Origin: Larkinella rosea | Lineage (GTDB): Bacteria > Bacteroidota > Bacteroidia > Cytophagales > Spirosomataceae | Direction of reading: 5' to 3' | Length of the DNA stretch: 64,000 nucleotides | Assembly (NCBI RefSeq): GCF_003858635.1 | Contig: NZ_RQJO01000010.1 | Coordinates: 186,001-250,000, forward strand | In this document: in pieces, positions 43,378 to 52,616 of the stretch | Layout: each line of letters starts with the position of its first letter | Numbering within the stretch: position 1 is the stretch's first letter | The notes under the pieces: generated by a model | What the model was told of the DNA's origin: nothing | The model's database searches: none | Seen by the model: the letters and a program-made list of their open reading frames with translations, nothing else | Program-made: the position numbers and the translations under genes

Positions 43378-43631
43378 TCTGAAAAGTAATAAGTGAAAGA
43401 CGGTGTAAAGGTAAGTCATTCGCGGAAATATGAAGCGGTTTCTTCAATCGGCAAAAACCGATTACTAGAAACTTTATACGATAATCACCTCATAATCAAC
43501 GACACGAATTCAAATGCATAAAATTCAGTAGGACGCAAAACATTTTTTTTTAAAATTGGTCTGGAATTTGATAGGCGGGTTCTCTAACACCCGAGTCAGG
43601 AAATAGTGACCCGCGAATATAGTACGTTATT

Positions 43632-45086
43632 ATGCAAAGACTCAGCCTTACCCAATCTCTTCAGCAAAAGCTGTCTCCGCAACAGATTCAGTTTATTAAA
43701 CTGTTGCAGATTCCGACTGCCGAACTGGAAACCCGGGTTGAAGAAGAACTGGAAATAAATCCGGCCCTGGAAGAGGGTCCCGATACGGAATACGAAGACT
43801 CGAATGCGGACGATCCGTTTTCGGATGAATACGACGACGATTACAAGGAACGGAATGACGATGTCGATCTGGGAAGTTATCTGAACGAAGATGACTACAA
43901 CGGCTATAAAATGCAGGGAGACGGCAATTATAGCGAAGAAGACCGCGAAATGCCGGTGGCTAACCGGTCGACCCTGACCGACACGCTGATGCAGCAATTT
44001 GGCTACCTGAACCTCGACGAGCGGCAGGAAGTCATTGGCATGCAGCTCATTGGCAGCATTGAAAACGACGGTTACATCCGGCGGTCGATGCAGGCTATTG
44101 TAAACGATCTGGCTTTTTCGCACGGCATTTTTACGGATACGGACGAACTGGAAACGGTTTTGAAACGGGTTCAGACTTTTGATCCGCCGGGCATTGCCGC
44201 CCGCTCACTGCAGGAATGCCTGCTGCTGCAACTGCACCGCAAGGATTCCAACGATCCGGCGGTTCCGCTGGCAATCCGGATCATTGAAGACCTCTTCGAG
44301 GAATTTTCGAAAAAACACTACGACAAAATCCAGAAACGGCTGAATGTCACGGAGGAACAGCTCAAAAAAGTCATTCAGATCATTACCAAACTGAATCCCA
44401 AACCGGGTTCGGTTGAGGGCGAAGACGGCGCGGTGCAATACCTGATTCCAGATTTTATCCTGACCAACAACGCCGGTAAAATCGAACTGACCCTCAACTC
44501 GCGCAACGCGCCTGAACTTCGCATCAGCCGGTCGTTTGCCGAGATGCTGGATACGTACGAAAAAAGTGACAAGAATAACCGCTCACTGAAAGAAACCGTC
44601 TCGTTTGTCAAGCAGAAACTCGATGCGGCCAAGTGGTTTATCGACGCCATCAAGCAACGCCAGGCAACGCTGCTGAAAACGATGAATGCCATCGTGAAAT
44701 TTCAGTACGATTTTTTTCTGGAAGGCGACGAGAATAAACTGCATCCCATGATTCTGAAGGACATCGCCAACCTGATCGACATGGACGTTTCGACGGTTTC
44801 GCGCGTGGCCAACAGCAAAGCCGTTCAGACCGAATTCGGCATTTATCCGCTCAAATACTTTTTTTCCGAAGGCATTGCGACCGACTCGGGCGAGGACGTC
44901 AGCAGCCGGGAAGTAAAAAATATCCTGAAGGAATTTATCGATCAGGAACCCAAAGGCAACCCGCTGTCGGACGATAAACTGGAAAAAATGCTCAACGAAC
45001 GGGGGTACAACATTGCCCGCCGAACCGTGGCCAAATACCGGGAGCAGCTAAACATTCCGGTTGCCCGGCTGCGGAAGCAGTTGTAA
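43632..45086 (+). CDS. rpoN: RNA polymerase sigma-54 factor RpoN
   Basis: 484 residues. Region I, the enhancer-responsive part, is visible as LTQSLQQKLSPQQIQFIKLLQIPT with conserved Gln-Leu spacing. An acidic linker (EDSNADDPFSDEYDDDY) follows. The core-binding domain has RVQTFDPPGIAARSLQECLLLQL. The HTH has DMDVSTVSRVANSKAV, and the RpoN box is ARRTVAKYRE (about 462-471). It directs transcription from GG/GC-type -24/-12 promoters with AAA+ activators, none of which is encoded in this window. A CGGTTTTGGG word lies just after its stop. Confidence 0.96.
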   Translation: MQRLSLTQSLQQKLSPQQIQFIKLLQIPTAELETRVEEELEINPALEEGPDTEYEDSNADDPFSDEYDDDYKERNDDVDLGSYLNEDDYNGYKMQGDGNYSEEDREMPVANRSTLTDTLMQQFGYLNLDERQEVIGMQLIGSIENDGYIRRSMQAIVNDLAFSHGIFTDTDELETVLKRVQTFDPPGIAARSLQECLLLQLHRKDSNDPAVPLAIRIIEDLFEEFSKKHYDKIQKRLNVTEEQLKKVIQIITKLNPKPGSVEGEDGAVQYLIPDFILTNNAGKIELTLNSRNAPELRISRSFAEMLDTYEKSDKNNRSLKETVSFVKQKLDAAKWFIDAIKQRQATLLKTMNAIVKFQYDFFLEGDENKLHPMILKDIANLIDMDVSTVSRVANSKAVQTEFGIYPLKYFFSEGIATDSGEDVSSREVKNILKEFIDQEPKGNPLSDDKLEKMLNERGYNIARRTVAKYREQLNIPVARLRKQL

Positions 45087-45146
45087 CGGTATACGGTTTT
45101 GGGCCTTCCATGCATTCAAATCGCGGAGCTTTGTTAATTTTGTTGA

Positions 45147-45836
45147 ATGATTGACGAGCAACGGCTGACCGAAGACCCAAAACCGAAAACCGAATCCGTG
45201 AGCACCGCGTTTGCCCGTGCGCTGTCGGCGGTTTTCCATCCGCTGCTGATGCCCACCCTTCTATTCAGTATCCTGTTTTTTGGCGCTCCGGAAGCATTGG
45301 GCGTCAGCATGCTCGAAAACCGGTCGAAGGTCAGTCTGCTGCTATTAATTGGCATCAGCACGTTCTTCATTCCGGCTTTCCTGATTTATTTTCTGCACCG
45401 CACCGGTTTTGTTCGCAGTTTGCACATGGACGAGTTGCAGGACCGCCGGTTACCTTATTTCATGACGGCCCTGCTCTATACGACAACGACTCTGTTGTTC
45501 ACGTTTCAACTGCCCGAAATTTCGAATTCGGTGCCTGAAATAGGCATTCTGCTGGGCAGCATAACCGTGTCCGTTACGCTGGTGGGACTGATCAGCCTAT
45601 TCTGGAAAATCAGCGCCCACAGTGTGGGAGTCAGTGGCATGGTGGGGGCGTTGCTGGGCATTGCCATCAAATCCGGGGACATTACGCTTTTGAATCCGTT
45701 ACTCGCCCTCATCCTACTGGCGGGTTTGCTGGCCAGCGCCCGTCTGAAACTGAATGCACACACGCCCGCACAAATCGCTGCCGGAATGGGTCTGGGCCTA
45801 CTGGTAAGCCTGACGACGGTAATGTTTCTGGTTTAA
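45147..45836 (+). CDS. Integral membrane protein, possibly PAP2-related
   Basis: 229 residues, with a hydrophilic N-terminus of about 25 residues and five to six hydrophobic segments. The segment LFWKISAHSVGVSGMVG and the later ARLKLNAHTPAQIAAG recall the His-containing loops of the PAP2 membrane phosphatase family, but the full KxxxxxxRP and SRxxxxxHxxxD motifs are not visible. An enzyme role is therefore uncertain. It starts 60 bases after rpoN on the same strand and is followed by the palindrome at 45843. Confidence 0.6.
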   Translation: MIDEQRLTEDPKPKTESVSTAFARALSAVFHPLLMPTLLFSILFFGAPEALGVSMLENRSKVSLLLLIGISTFFIPAFLIYFLHRTGFVRSLHMDELQDRRLPYFMTALLYTTTTLLFTFQLPEISNSVPEIGILLGSITVSVTLVGLISLFWKISAHSVGVSGMVGALLGIAIKSGDITLLNPLLALILLAGLLASARLKLNAHTPAQIAAGMGLGLLVSLTTVMFLV

Positions 45837-45842
45837 AAAATG

Positions 45843-45892
45843 GTTTACGGTGGCTGACGCGCGCTGCCATGAACGCGTCAGCCACCGTAAAC
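45843..45892. repeat. Intergenic palindrome, member C
   Basis: A perfect 19-bp inverted repeat: GTTTACGGTGGCTGACGCG (45843-45861) and its complement (45874-45892), with a 12-base loop. It is followed by AGAAAACCGTAAACC. It shares GCGTCAGC and AAAACCGTA with members A and B. It sits between the membrane protein and the enoyl-CoA hydratase gene and could also act as a terminator-like stem. Confidence 0.75.
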
Positions 45893-45915
45893 AGAAAACC
45901 GTAAACCGAAAAAAT

Positions 45916-46710
45916 ATGTACGAACACCTGCTTTACACCACTTCCGACGGCATTTGCCGCATTACGCTCAACCGCCCGCAGGTTCATAACGCCCTCAATC
46001 CGGCGCTGATTCGGGAACTCACGCAGGCTGTGAAATCCGCCGGGGCCGATGATTTCGTCCGGGTAGTCGTGCTAACCGGCACGGGCGACAAGGCATTTTG
46101 TTCCGGGGCCGATTTGAAAGAAGCCGCCGAACAACTGCAAGCGGGCAGCGGTTTTTCGATGGGCGATCTGCTGCGAACGACGTATCATCCGATGGTAGAA
46201 GCCATTCGGAACTTGCCAAAACCGGTGATTTGCCGGATGAACGGGGTGGCCGCCGGAGCGGGTTGCTCGCTGGCCCTGGCCTGTGATGTCGTCATTGCCG
46301 CCGACGAAGCCTATCTATCGCTGTTGTTTGTCGGTATCGGGTTGATGCCCGACGCCGGTTCAACGTTTTTTCTTCCGCGGCTGGTGGGTTCACAAAAGGC
46401 GTTCGAATTATGCAGTACGGGTCGGCGGGTGTATGGGCCAGAAGCCGCGCAACTGGGCCTGATCACGCGCTCGGTTCCGGCGACGGAGTTGGATACCGCC
46501 GTTGCCGAAACCGTCCGCCAGTATGCGGCAGCCCCAACCCAGGCCATTGGTCTGATGAAATTAGCGTTGAACCAGTCGTTGTACACCCCGCTGACGTCCC
46601 AACTGGAGCAAGAGGCTCAGTATCAGAATCAGCTGGGGCACTCACACGACGCCATCGAAGGCATCACGGCCTTTCTGCAAAAACGGAAACCGGTTTTTCG
46701 GGGAAAATGA
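45916..46710 (+). CDS. Enoyl-CoA hydratase/isomerase family protein (PaaG-like)
   Basis: 264 residues from the ATG at 45916; the longer frame from 45850 runs through the palindrome and is not conserved. The crotonase fold is clear: ITLNRPQVHNALNPAL, then the oxyanion-hole segment KAFCSGADLKEAA, then MNGVAAGAGCSLALACDVVIA. The GLMPDAGSTFFLPRLVG segment, with Asp at the second catalytic position, is the pattern of PaaG-type epoxyphenylacetyl-CoA/enoyl-CoA isomerases. No other phenylacetate genes are near, so the pathway is open. Cytosolic. Confidence 0.88.
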   Translation: MYEHLLYTTSDGICRITLNRPQVHNALNPALIRELTQAVKSAGADDFVRVVVLTGTGDKAFCSGADLKEAAEQLQAGSGFSMGDLLRTTYHPMVEAIRNLPKPVICRMNGVAAGAGCSLALACDVVIAADEAYLSLLFVGIGLMPDAGSTFFLPRLVGSQKAFELCSTGRRVYGPEAAQLGLITRSVPATELDTAVAETVRQYAAAPTQAIGLMKLALNQSLYTPLTSQLEQEAQYQNQLGHSHDAIEGITAFLQKRKPVFRGK

Positions 46711-46731
46711 GCGATAAATTTCAGCCGCCCA

Positions 46732-46762
46732 TTTGAATCTTATCTTTTTTGTCTTACTTTTG
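46732..46762 (+). promoter_or_regulatory. Promoter of the tRNA-Arg gene
   Basis: TTTG at 46732-46735, exactly 19 bases, then TACTTTTG (matches TAnnTTTG) at 46755-46762, the full Bacteroidota sigma-A layout. It ends 20 bases before the tRNA. Confidence 0.8.
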
Positions 46763-46781
46763 CAGTCCCAACACGGGTATT

Positions 46782-46855
46782 GCATTCGTAGCTCAATTGG
46801 ATAGAGCACCTGACTACGGATCAGGAGGTTTGGGGTTCGAATCCCTACGAGTGCA
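46782..46855 (+). tRNA. tRNA-Arg (anticodon ACG)
   Basis: 74 bases with a complete cloverleaf: acceptor GCATTCG/CGAGTGC (one T-G wobble), D arm GCTC...GAGC, anticodon stem CCTGA/TCAGG with loop CTACGGA, and T arm GGGG TTCGAAT CCCT. Anticodon ACG reads CGN arginine codons, with A34 presumably modified to inosine. The discriminator is A; no CCA is encoded. Confidence 0.97.
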
Positions 46856-46874
46856 CATTGATTATCAAGTAATT

Positions 46875-46904
46875 AAGCCACTTCATTCCGAGGTGGCTTT
46901 TTTG
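46875..46904 (+). terminator. Terminator of tRNA-Arg
   Basis: AAGCCACTTC pairs with GAGGTGGCTT (one G-T pair) across a five-base ATTCC loop, followed by TTTTG. It begins 20 bases after the tRNA end. Confidence 0.85.
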
Positions 46905-47125
46905 TTTACTACTCAATTCCTGGCGGACCATTCTAAATCGATAGTTTTCGTAGCTTGAAGCTAACTTATTTTCAAATACTGGTGAGAGTTCTTTTTATCG
47001 CTGGCCCATTTTTAAATGACCAATGTAGTCATATACGTCTCCGGTAGTCCTTAAAAAGTAATGATCGCGACCAAAGGCCGCAGTCGGGCCGTAGTTTTGG
47101 GTCGCCAAACTTATTTCTACGTGCC
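46905..47125. other. Gap between the tRNA terminator and the IS1 remnant
   Basis: 221 bases without a reading frame or tRNA. It may carry the decayed left end of the insertion sequence, but I could not see a matching inverted repeat or an 8-9 bp target duplication. Confidence 0.35.
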
Positions 47126-47624
47126 ATGTTTCAATAACATACCTGCCCTGCTTGCGGCTGGGCAAACCTAGTCAAGAATGGAGCCGCTTGCTACGGTAAA
47201 GCCCGACTAAAATGTAAACGCTGTGCCCGCCAGTTTGTCCTGATGCGAACCTATCAATCCTTGTCCAACGAATGTAAACGACGCATTGAACTACTGCTAG
47301 CCGAACGCATTTCGCTCGAATCGATCTGTCGAGTCATGGAAATTGAGGCCCATCAACTTTACACCTATATGGATGAACGGTATGATGAAATACCCCAGGA
47401 CTTAGCCTGTTCAGTAACTAATTCGACTGATATTGAGCTAGTTAAAGTTGATTCCGAACTGGATGAACTGTGGAGCTTGGTGGGCTAGAAAGCCAATATA
47501 ACAATGGCTTTGGCTTGCCCATGATTGAGCGAGTCGCCAGGTCGTTGCCTTAGGTGTAGGGAACCGTGGTGGGGATGGCACTTTCGTTGATACAGGCATT
47601 TTTGGTGCTTTTAAGAAACATTAG
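47126..47624 (+). pseudogene. Degenerate IS1-family transposase
   Basis: The translation contains TCPACGW and VKNGAACYGKARLKCKRC (the InsA zinc-finger region), then FVLMRTYQSLSNECKRRIEL, and the DELWS(L/F)VG segment of InsB. A TAA at 47135 breaks the N-terminus (ATG TTT CAA TAA). The first frame stops after DELWSLVG at 47486-47488. The protein continues in another frame as WLWLAHD, a TGA, then SRQVVALGVGNRG and a TAG at 47622-47624. The C-terminal third is missing, and the next gene ends two bases further on. It is a dead insertion sequence next to tRNA-Arg. Confidence 0.85.
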
Positions 47625-47625
47625 T

Positions 47626-50600
47626 TTATTCTTTCCGGGGGCGAAATACCTGCAACGCTCCTTTGTTGGCAGCAACCAGAATGAGTCGGTTGGACGGGCG
47701 GTTCAATCCAATGATAAATTTGCAATCGCCGTCCGCCAGAAAACCACTTTGCGGAAATAGTAACGGTTGAAAACCGCCTTTCCCATCACCTTTCAGCACC
47801 AGACCGGTCATGGCATCGTATTGCCCAGCCACCGACTCAGCCTCGTAGGCATTGCCCACCGCCAGTACATCCAGATGTCCATCCCGATCGATGTCCTCCA
47901 CCAGTAAACTCTGGATGGGCGCCCATTGGGCCAGTGCGGGCAGCGGTTTGATCCGGAAGCCGCCCCCGGTATTTTCGAGCCACACACTTTGTTGCCAGCA
48001 AGCCTGCAAAACCGTACTGATTTTTTTCCGTTCCGGCGTCAGCAAATCGGTCAGATTGGCTTGGGCGTACAGGGCATAATTCGTGAATTGCTTTTTGATG
48101 AGGGGCAACTGACGACCCAGTTCGTCGCGGGATGCAACCGGGTATTCAATGCCGTCCAGGTAATACGTAGCGATGGCGTCGAGCCGACCGTTGCCGTCGT
48201 AATCGCCCGCATACACGCGCATCGGCTGGCTGGGTGAAACCCGGTAGCGGCTGTTCAATCCCAGATTACCGATCACAAAATCGACATCGCCGTCGTGGTC
48301 AAAATCACCGGAACGAATGCAATTCCAGAAACCCTCGGAGCCTTTTAACTCATCCAATGACAACTGCGCGAGCTTGCCATGGTTATTTTTGAAAATCGTA
48401 ATCGGCATCATTTCGCCCACCACAACCAGATCTGGCCACGAATCGTGGTCGATGTCGGCCCAAACCGCATCAGTCACCATGCCGATGTTTTTCAGGTTGG
48501 GTGCTAACTCCTCCGTCGCATCCCGGAAACGCCCCTTCTCATTGATCAATAAACTGCTTTCACCGGGCAGCGGATAGTGCAAGGCCTTCAGCCGCCCACC
48601 CCGGAACAGATCCAGGTCACCGTCTTGATCAAAATCGGCCGCCAGTACACACGAACCACTGTGCCGAATGGTAGGCAAACGGTCCTTAGCGGCCGTAAAA
48701 TGTCCTTTTCCGTCGTTGAGATGCAGCCGGTCCTGATACTGTTCGGAGCCGTCGTAATACTCATTGGAACCGCTGACAATATACAAATCATTATCTCCAT
48801 CCCCGTCCGCATCGAACAGCAGCGCGCCCACATCTTCTTCGTCCTTGGGCAGCGATTCATCCGTATATGGTTTTTCAATAAACTTCCCCGCCGGAGTTTG
48901 GATCAACAATTTTCCGTAATGCCGGAATGAGCCCCCCACGAATACGTCCTCCAAACCGTCGCCGTTGACATCGCCAGCCGCCAGTTTCGGCCCTTGTTGC
49001 GAGAGCTTGTGCGGCAAAAGTGGTTCCTGATTGTAATCCAAATAGGGTTCTTCCTGATGCGTAAATTGCAAACCGGATGCACGGCTGACGTCGGTCAGCA
49101 AGGTAGAAGGCCGTTTTTCCGACGGCTGAGCGGTTTTTACAGCTTGCTGGTCATTCAGGGTTAAAAGCCGGTCAATGACTGGTTTTTTCAGCGTTTGCGA
49201 TTTCCCATCCGGCCAAACTACGCGCAGTGAATCAACCGTTTTTGCCGTTCCCAGTCCAAAATGAATAACGTAATCGACCGATGATTGGTAGCCTTTCGTG
49301 ACCGTTTGGTGGTGTGTTTGCGTCAATCCTTTGCTGTAGAGTGTTACATCGGCACCCAGACCGAAGGGATTTTGCGCTGACCCCTGTAATTTCACTTGCA
49401 GAAAATGCGTATTCGACGTATTGTTTTGCAGAATGTAGGCGTCCTGATTGATGTTGTTAACGATCAAATCCAGATCACCGTCGCGGTCGAGATCGGCATA
49501 GGCAGAACCGTTCGATAACGATGTTTCGGTGCCAAACCAGCTCGCCGTTACATCGTCAAAGGTCAGATCCCGGCGGTTTCGGAAAAACCGGTTGGCCTTT
49601 TTGATACTTGGCATTTTGGGCGCGCCCTGCCGCAGATACGCGTTGATTTCTTCGGGAGTGCGGTTTCCCTGCGCAAATGAATCGTTGAACGACACAAAAT
49701 CCAGATCGGTGATGTCGCGCAGATACCCATTGGTGATGACTAAATCCCGCCAGCCGTCGTTGTTTAGATCGGCCAGCAAGGGCGACCAACTCCAGTCGGT
49801 CGCCGAAACCCCGGCGAACTGCCCGATCTCCGAGAAAACCATGCGTCCGTCGGCGGCTTTTCCGCCGTTTACCTGGAGCATATTTCGCATGAACTGGGGG
49901 TGGTAACCCTGCCGAATGGTATTTTCAAACTGCTGGTAGTTAGCCGGTCCGGCCATTTTCTTACGCTGTTCGTTATCGGCTGGCAGCATGTCGGCCACCA
50001 CCAGATCCGGCAGCCCATCGTTGTTGATGTCGGCAGCATCACAACCCATCGAAAACTGGCTGTGGTGCTTGAAATACGATTTACTGACTTCGCTGAAAGT
50101 CCCGTTCTGGTTGTTGACGTACAGAAAATCGTTGGCCAGAAAATCGTTCGCGACGTAAATATCCTCCCAACCGTCCTGATTGAAATCCGCGATGGTCAGG
50201 CCCAGGCCAAACCCGTCGTGCAGAATCCCGGCAGATTTCGTCACCTCCGTAAACCGGGGTCCCGATGCCCCCGAATCGTTGCGAAACAGTTTGTCGTTCG
50301 CCAATCCGGAGCCGTCTGCAATCACGGGGGTGACCTGATTCGGATTGCGAACTAAATTCGTGCTGGTGAGCAGATAAACGTCCAGGTCCCCGTCCTTGTC
50401 ATAATCAAAAAAAGTGGCCTGGTTGGTGTAACTGGTATCGGCCAAACCGTATTGTTCGGCGCGCTCTTCAAAGCGCAATGATGAACCATTCGACGTTCCC
50501 TGGTTGATATAGAGTTGATTTTTCCGAAGGCCCCCTCGATAATTCCCGGATTTACAGACGTAAATATCCAGCAAGCCATCCGCGTTTACATCCGCCATGG

Positions 50601-50949
50601 TTACTCCCGTTGACCAGCCCCCTTTTTTAATCCCGGCTTTTTCGGTCACGTCTTCGAACGTTGGCGAACCCGAACCGGATTTGGTCGTATTGAGATAAAT
50701 TCGGTCGCCCACCTGATTTCCCGTAAAATATAAGTCGGGCAGGTTGTCGTTGTTGAGATCACCAACGGCTACGCCCCCGCCGTTATAGACGTAATAATAA
50801 TCGACCAGATTAAACGAGTCGTTTTCGGTGACAGTATTCTGAAAGCGGACGCCTGTTTCGGAGGCCGGTAAGGTGGTAAAGAGCGTTTTCGGTTTTTGCT
50901 CGCAGGCAATGATGCCCAGCAAAACCGGCAGGACTAACAGGTACTTCAT
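47626..50949 (-). CDS. Large FG-GAP/ASPIC (CRTAC1-like) lipoprotein
   Basis: 1107 residues. The lipobox is GIIAC (Cys16), so outer-membrane or surface-anchored. The N-terminal half has many FG-GAP loops (DLNNDNLPDLYF, DVNADGLLDIYV, DYDKDGDLDVYL, DLDRDGDLDLIV). An ASPIC/UnbV segment (about 520-575) carries GLGADVTLYSKG and IHFGLGTAK. A second propeller set follows (DVNGDGLEDVFV, DADGDGDNDLYIV, DIDRDGHLDVLA). Proteins of this kind commonly lie beside SusC/SusD pairs, as here. It may bind glycan or another surface ligand. It follows the SusD gene after a terminator. Confidence 0.9.
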   Translation of the reverse strand: MKYLLVLPVLLGIIACEQKPKTLFTTLPASETGVRFQNTVTENDSFNLVDYYYVYNGGGVAVGDLNNDNLPDLYFTGNQVGDRIYLNTTKSGSGSPTFEDVTEKAGIKKGGWSTGVTMADVNADGLLDIYVCKSGNYRGGLRKNQLYINQGTSNGSSLRFEERAEQYGLADTSYTNQATFFDYDKDGDLDVYLLTSTNLVRNPNQVTPVIADGSGLANDKLFRNDSGASGPRFTEVTKSAGILHDGFGLGLTIADFNQDGWEDIYVANDFLANDFLYVNNQNGTFSEVSKSYFKHHSQFSMGCDAADINNDGLPDLVVADMLPADNEQRKKMAGPANYQQFENTIRQGYHPQFMRNMLQVNGGKAADGRMVFSEIGQFAGVSATDWSWSPLLADLNNDGWRDLVITNGYLRDITDLDFVSFNDSFAQGNRTPEEINAYLRQGAPKMPSIKKANRFFRNRRDLTFDDVTASWFGTETSLSNGSAYADLDRDGDLDLIVNNINQDAYILQNNTSNTHFLQVKLQGSAQNPFGLGADVTLYSKGLTQTHHQTVTKGYQSSVDYVIHFGLGTAKTVDSLRVVWPDGKSQTLKKPVIDRLLTLNDQQAVKTAQPSEKRPSTLLTDVSRASGLQFTHQEEPYLDYNQEPLLPHKLSQQGPKLAAGDVNGDGLEDVFVGGSFRHYGKLLIQTPAGKFIEKPYTDESLPKDEEDVGALLFDADGDGDNDLYIVSGSNEYYDGSEQYQDRLHLNDGKGHFTAAKDRLPTIRHSGSCVLAADFDQDGDLDLFRGGRLKALHYPLPGESSLLINEKGRFRDATEELAPNLKNIGMVTDAVWADIDHDSWPDLVVVGEMMPITIFKNNHGKLAQLSLDELKGSEGFWNCIRSGDFDHDGDVDFVIGNLGLNSRYRVSPSQPMRVYAGDYDGNGRLDAIATYYLDGIEYPVASRDELGRQLPLIKKQFTNYALYAQANLTDLLTPERKKISTVLQACWQQSVWLENTGGGFRIKPLPALAQWAPIQSLLVEDIDRDGHLDVLAVGNAYEAESVAGQYDAMTGLVLKGDGKGGFQPLLFPQSGFLADGDCKFIIGLNRPSNRLILVAANKGALQVFRPRKE

Positions 50950-50970
50950 ACAGGCAAGGTTGCTAAAAAA

Positions 50971-51008
50971 TCAGAATCAAAAAAGGGCCCGTGAAAGCCC
51001 TTTTCTGA
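50971..51008 (-). terminator. Terminator between susD and the FG-GAP gene
   Basis: AAAAGGGC and GCCCTTTT form a stem with an outer TCAGAA/TTCTGA pairing and a short loop. It is followed on the minus strand by TTTTTTGATT. It lies 11 bases past the SusD stop, so the FG-GAP gene needs read-through or its own promoter. Confidence 0.75.
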
Positions 51009-51018
51009 TTGATCTATT

Positions 51019-52587
51019 TTATTGCCACTCCGGATTCTGTTTCACGCCGGGATTACCCTGCAATTCTTTCAGCGGCAGCGGCAGGACATAATCACGCGCT
51101 TTGAGCGTGCGGCCCATCTTGTATTTCGTAATGTAGTTGTTAATCCGGGCGCCCAGGTAATCGGGCGTTCCGCCGGGCTTGCTTTTCCGGCGTAATTCCG
51201 GATACATCACCTGCTCGAAAACAAACTCCTGCTCACGTTCCATGATAATGGCATCACGCAGAGCGGACTGACTCAAGCCGCTCAAGGGCGTTAAACCGGC
51301 CCGGGCCCGGACCTTGTTGATTCCCATGAATTTATCGCCGGTATTGCTTTCGTTACAGGCTTCCGAGTGCCCCAGTAGAATGTCGGCAAGTCGGATGTAA
51401 ATGGTGTTCTTTTCGGTGTTGTTGTAGTTAATGCCCAATTCCACCAGCTTACCCGCCCACGCCTTGCCAAAAATCAACTGATTGGGATCGGCCGGATTGG
51501 CGTCGGTTTTGACAATACCGCCAAAACGCGACAGGTTAAAATCAGCTTTCGGACTCCATTTGACAATCGGATACTGCCCGTTCACTTTTCCCAGTCGACC
51601 GGTTGGGTATGACTCGATAAAAGTGGCATCGATGCGTTTGTCCTTGGGATCGTAAGCCGCCCGGAATTCCTGCGTGGCACTCAGCCAGCTCCAGCCCGCA
51701 CCACCCAGTTCGCTCGGGTAATCTTCCGGGTTAAAGTGGGCCGAATGTACATCCCATTCGCTGGCATTGGCCGCTGCTGAAACCTGTGCTTCAAAAATCC
51801 GTTCGCCCTGGTTTTCGTGCGCTAAGTCGAAATTATAACCGAAGTTTTCGTACAGTTGCAGACCGCTGTTGGTGATGATGTCCTCGGCGGTGGTTTTGGC
51901 GTCGGCCCATTTTTCATCCCACAATTGAGCCTTCATCAAAATGGATTTGGCCGCCCATTTCGTTGCCCGGCCCGCATCCGCCCCGGTGTAAGCCGCGGGC
52001 AATACTTCCGCAGCGGCTTTGGCATCGGCGTAAATCTGATCGATTACGGCCCGTTTCCCACCCGCATTGGACGGCAATTCACTGATACCTTTCGTCGATT
52101 TGGTAGTCAGCGGAGGGTTATCGAAATAACTCAGCAAACCGTAGTAATAGAAAGCCCGCAGAAACAAGGCTTCTCCTTTCAGCCGTTTCACCAGCGCATC
52201 GTTCGACGGATCTTTCATCGCGTCGGCAATTTCGATGGCGGCATTGGCCCGGTTGATGGAACGATAACTGATCTGCCAATAGGCTTCAATGTATTCATCG
52301 CCCGAACTCACATTACCGAGGTTGTATTGCAGCGGTCCTTTTTCCCAGCCAATCTGATCGCCGGTCAGACACTCGAATACGTAGCGGTCATAGAAATAAC
52401 CGGAATAGCCGGAGTTCAGATCGTCGTAAATACCGTTGACCCCCAGTTGCAATTCAGTGGCCGACTTATAAAACGTATCGGGATTGATAAAGTCGGGTTT
52501 TTCCTTGAGATCCGAACAACCCAGGCCCGTAGCCAGGACGGACAGCATCAGCGCGGATTTGACTTTGGAAGATAGTATCAGGTTCAT
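51019..52587 (-). CDS. SusD/RagB-family nutrient-binding lipoprotein
   Basis: 522 residues. The signal ends in LGCS, giving an N-terminal lipid on the cell surface. The SusD-like fold shows NPDTFYKSATELQLGVNGIYDDL near the N-terminus, AEALFLRAFYYYGLLSYF-type TPR helices (here GEALFLRAFYYYGLL), and the C-terminal RRKSKPGGTPDYLG and KNPEWQ-type end. It forms the lid over the SusC pore and hands bound oligosaccharide to it. It follows susC by 29 bases. Confidence 0.95.
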   Translation of the reverse strand: MNLILSSKVKSALMLSVLATGLGCSDLKEKPDFINPDTFYKSATELQLGVNGIYDDLNSGYSGYFYDRYVFECLTGDQIGWEKGPLQYNLGNVSSGDEYIEAYWQISYRSINRANAAIEIADAMKDPSNDALVKRLKGEALFLRAFYYYGLLSYFDNPPLTTKSTKGISELPSNAGGKRAVIDQIYADAKAAAEVLPAAYTGADAGRATKWAAKSILMKAQLWDEKWADAKTTAEDIITNSGLQLYENFGYNFDLAHENQGERIFEAQVSAAANASEWDVHSAHFNPEDYPSELGGAGWSWLSATQEFRAAYDPKDKRIDATFIESYPTGRLGKVNGQYPIVKWSPKADFNLSRFGGIVKTDANPADPNQLIFGKAWAGKLVELGINYNNTEKNTIYIRLADILLGHSEACNESNTGDKFMGINKVRARAGLTPLSGLSQSALRDAIIMEREQEFVFEQVMYPELRRKSKPGGTPDYLGARINNYITKYKMGRTLKARDYVLPLPLKELQGNPGVKQNPEWQ

Positions 52588-52616
52588 GTTTCTTTGTTAA
52601 TTGTAGGGTTAGCGAA

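Noticed and set aside
46749-46958. 70-codon frame on the plus strand (LDRAPDYGSGGLGFESL-type)
   Set aside because: It is the well-known false frame across a tRNA gene; tRNA-Arg occupies 46782-46855.
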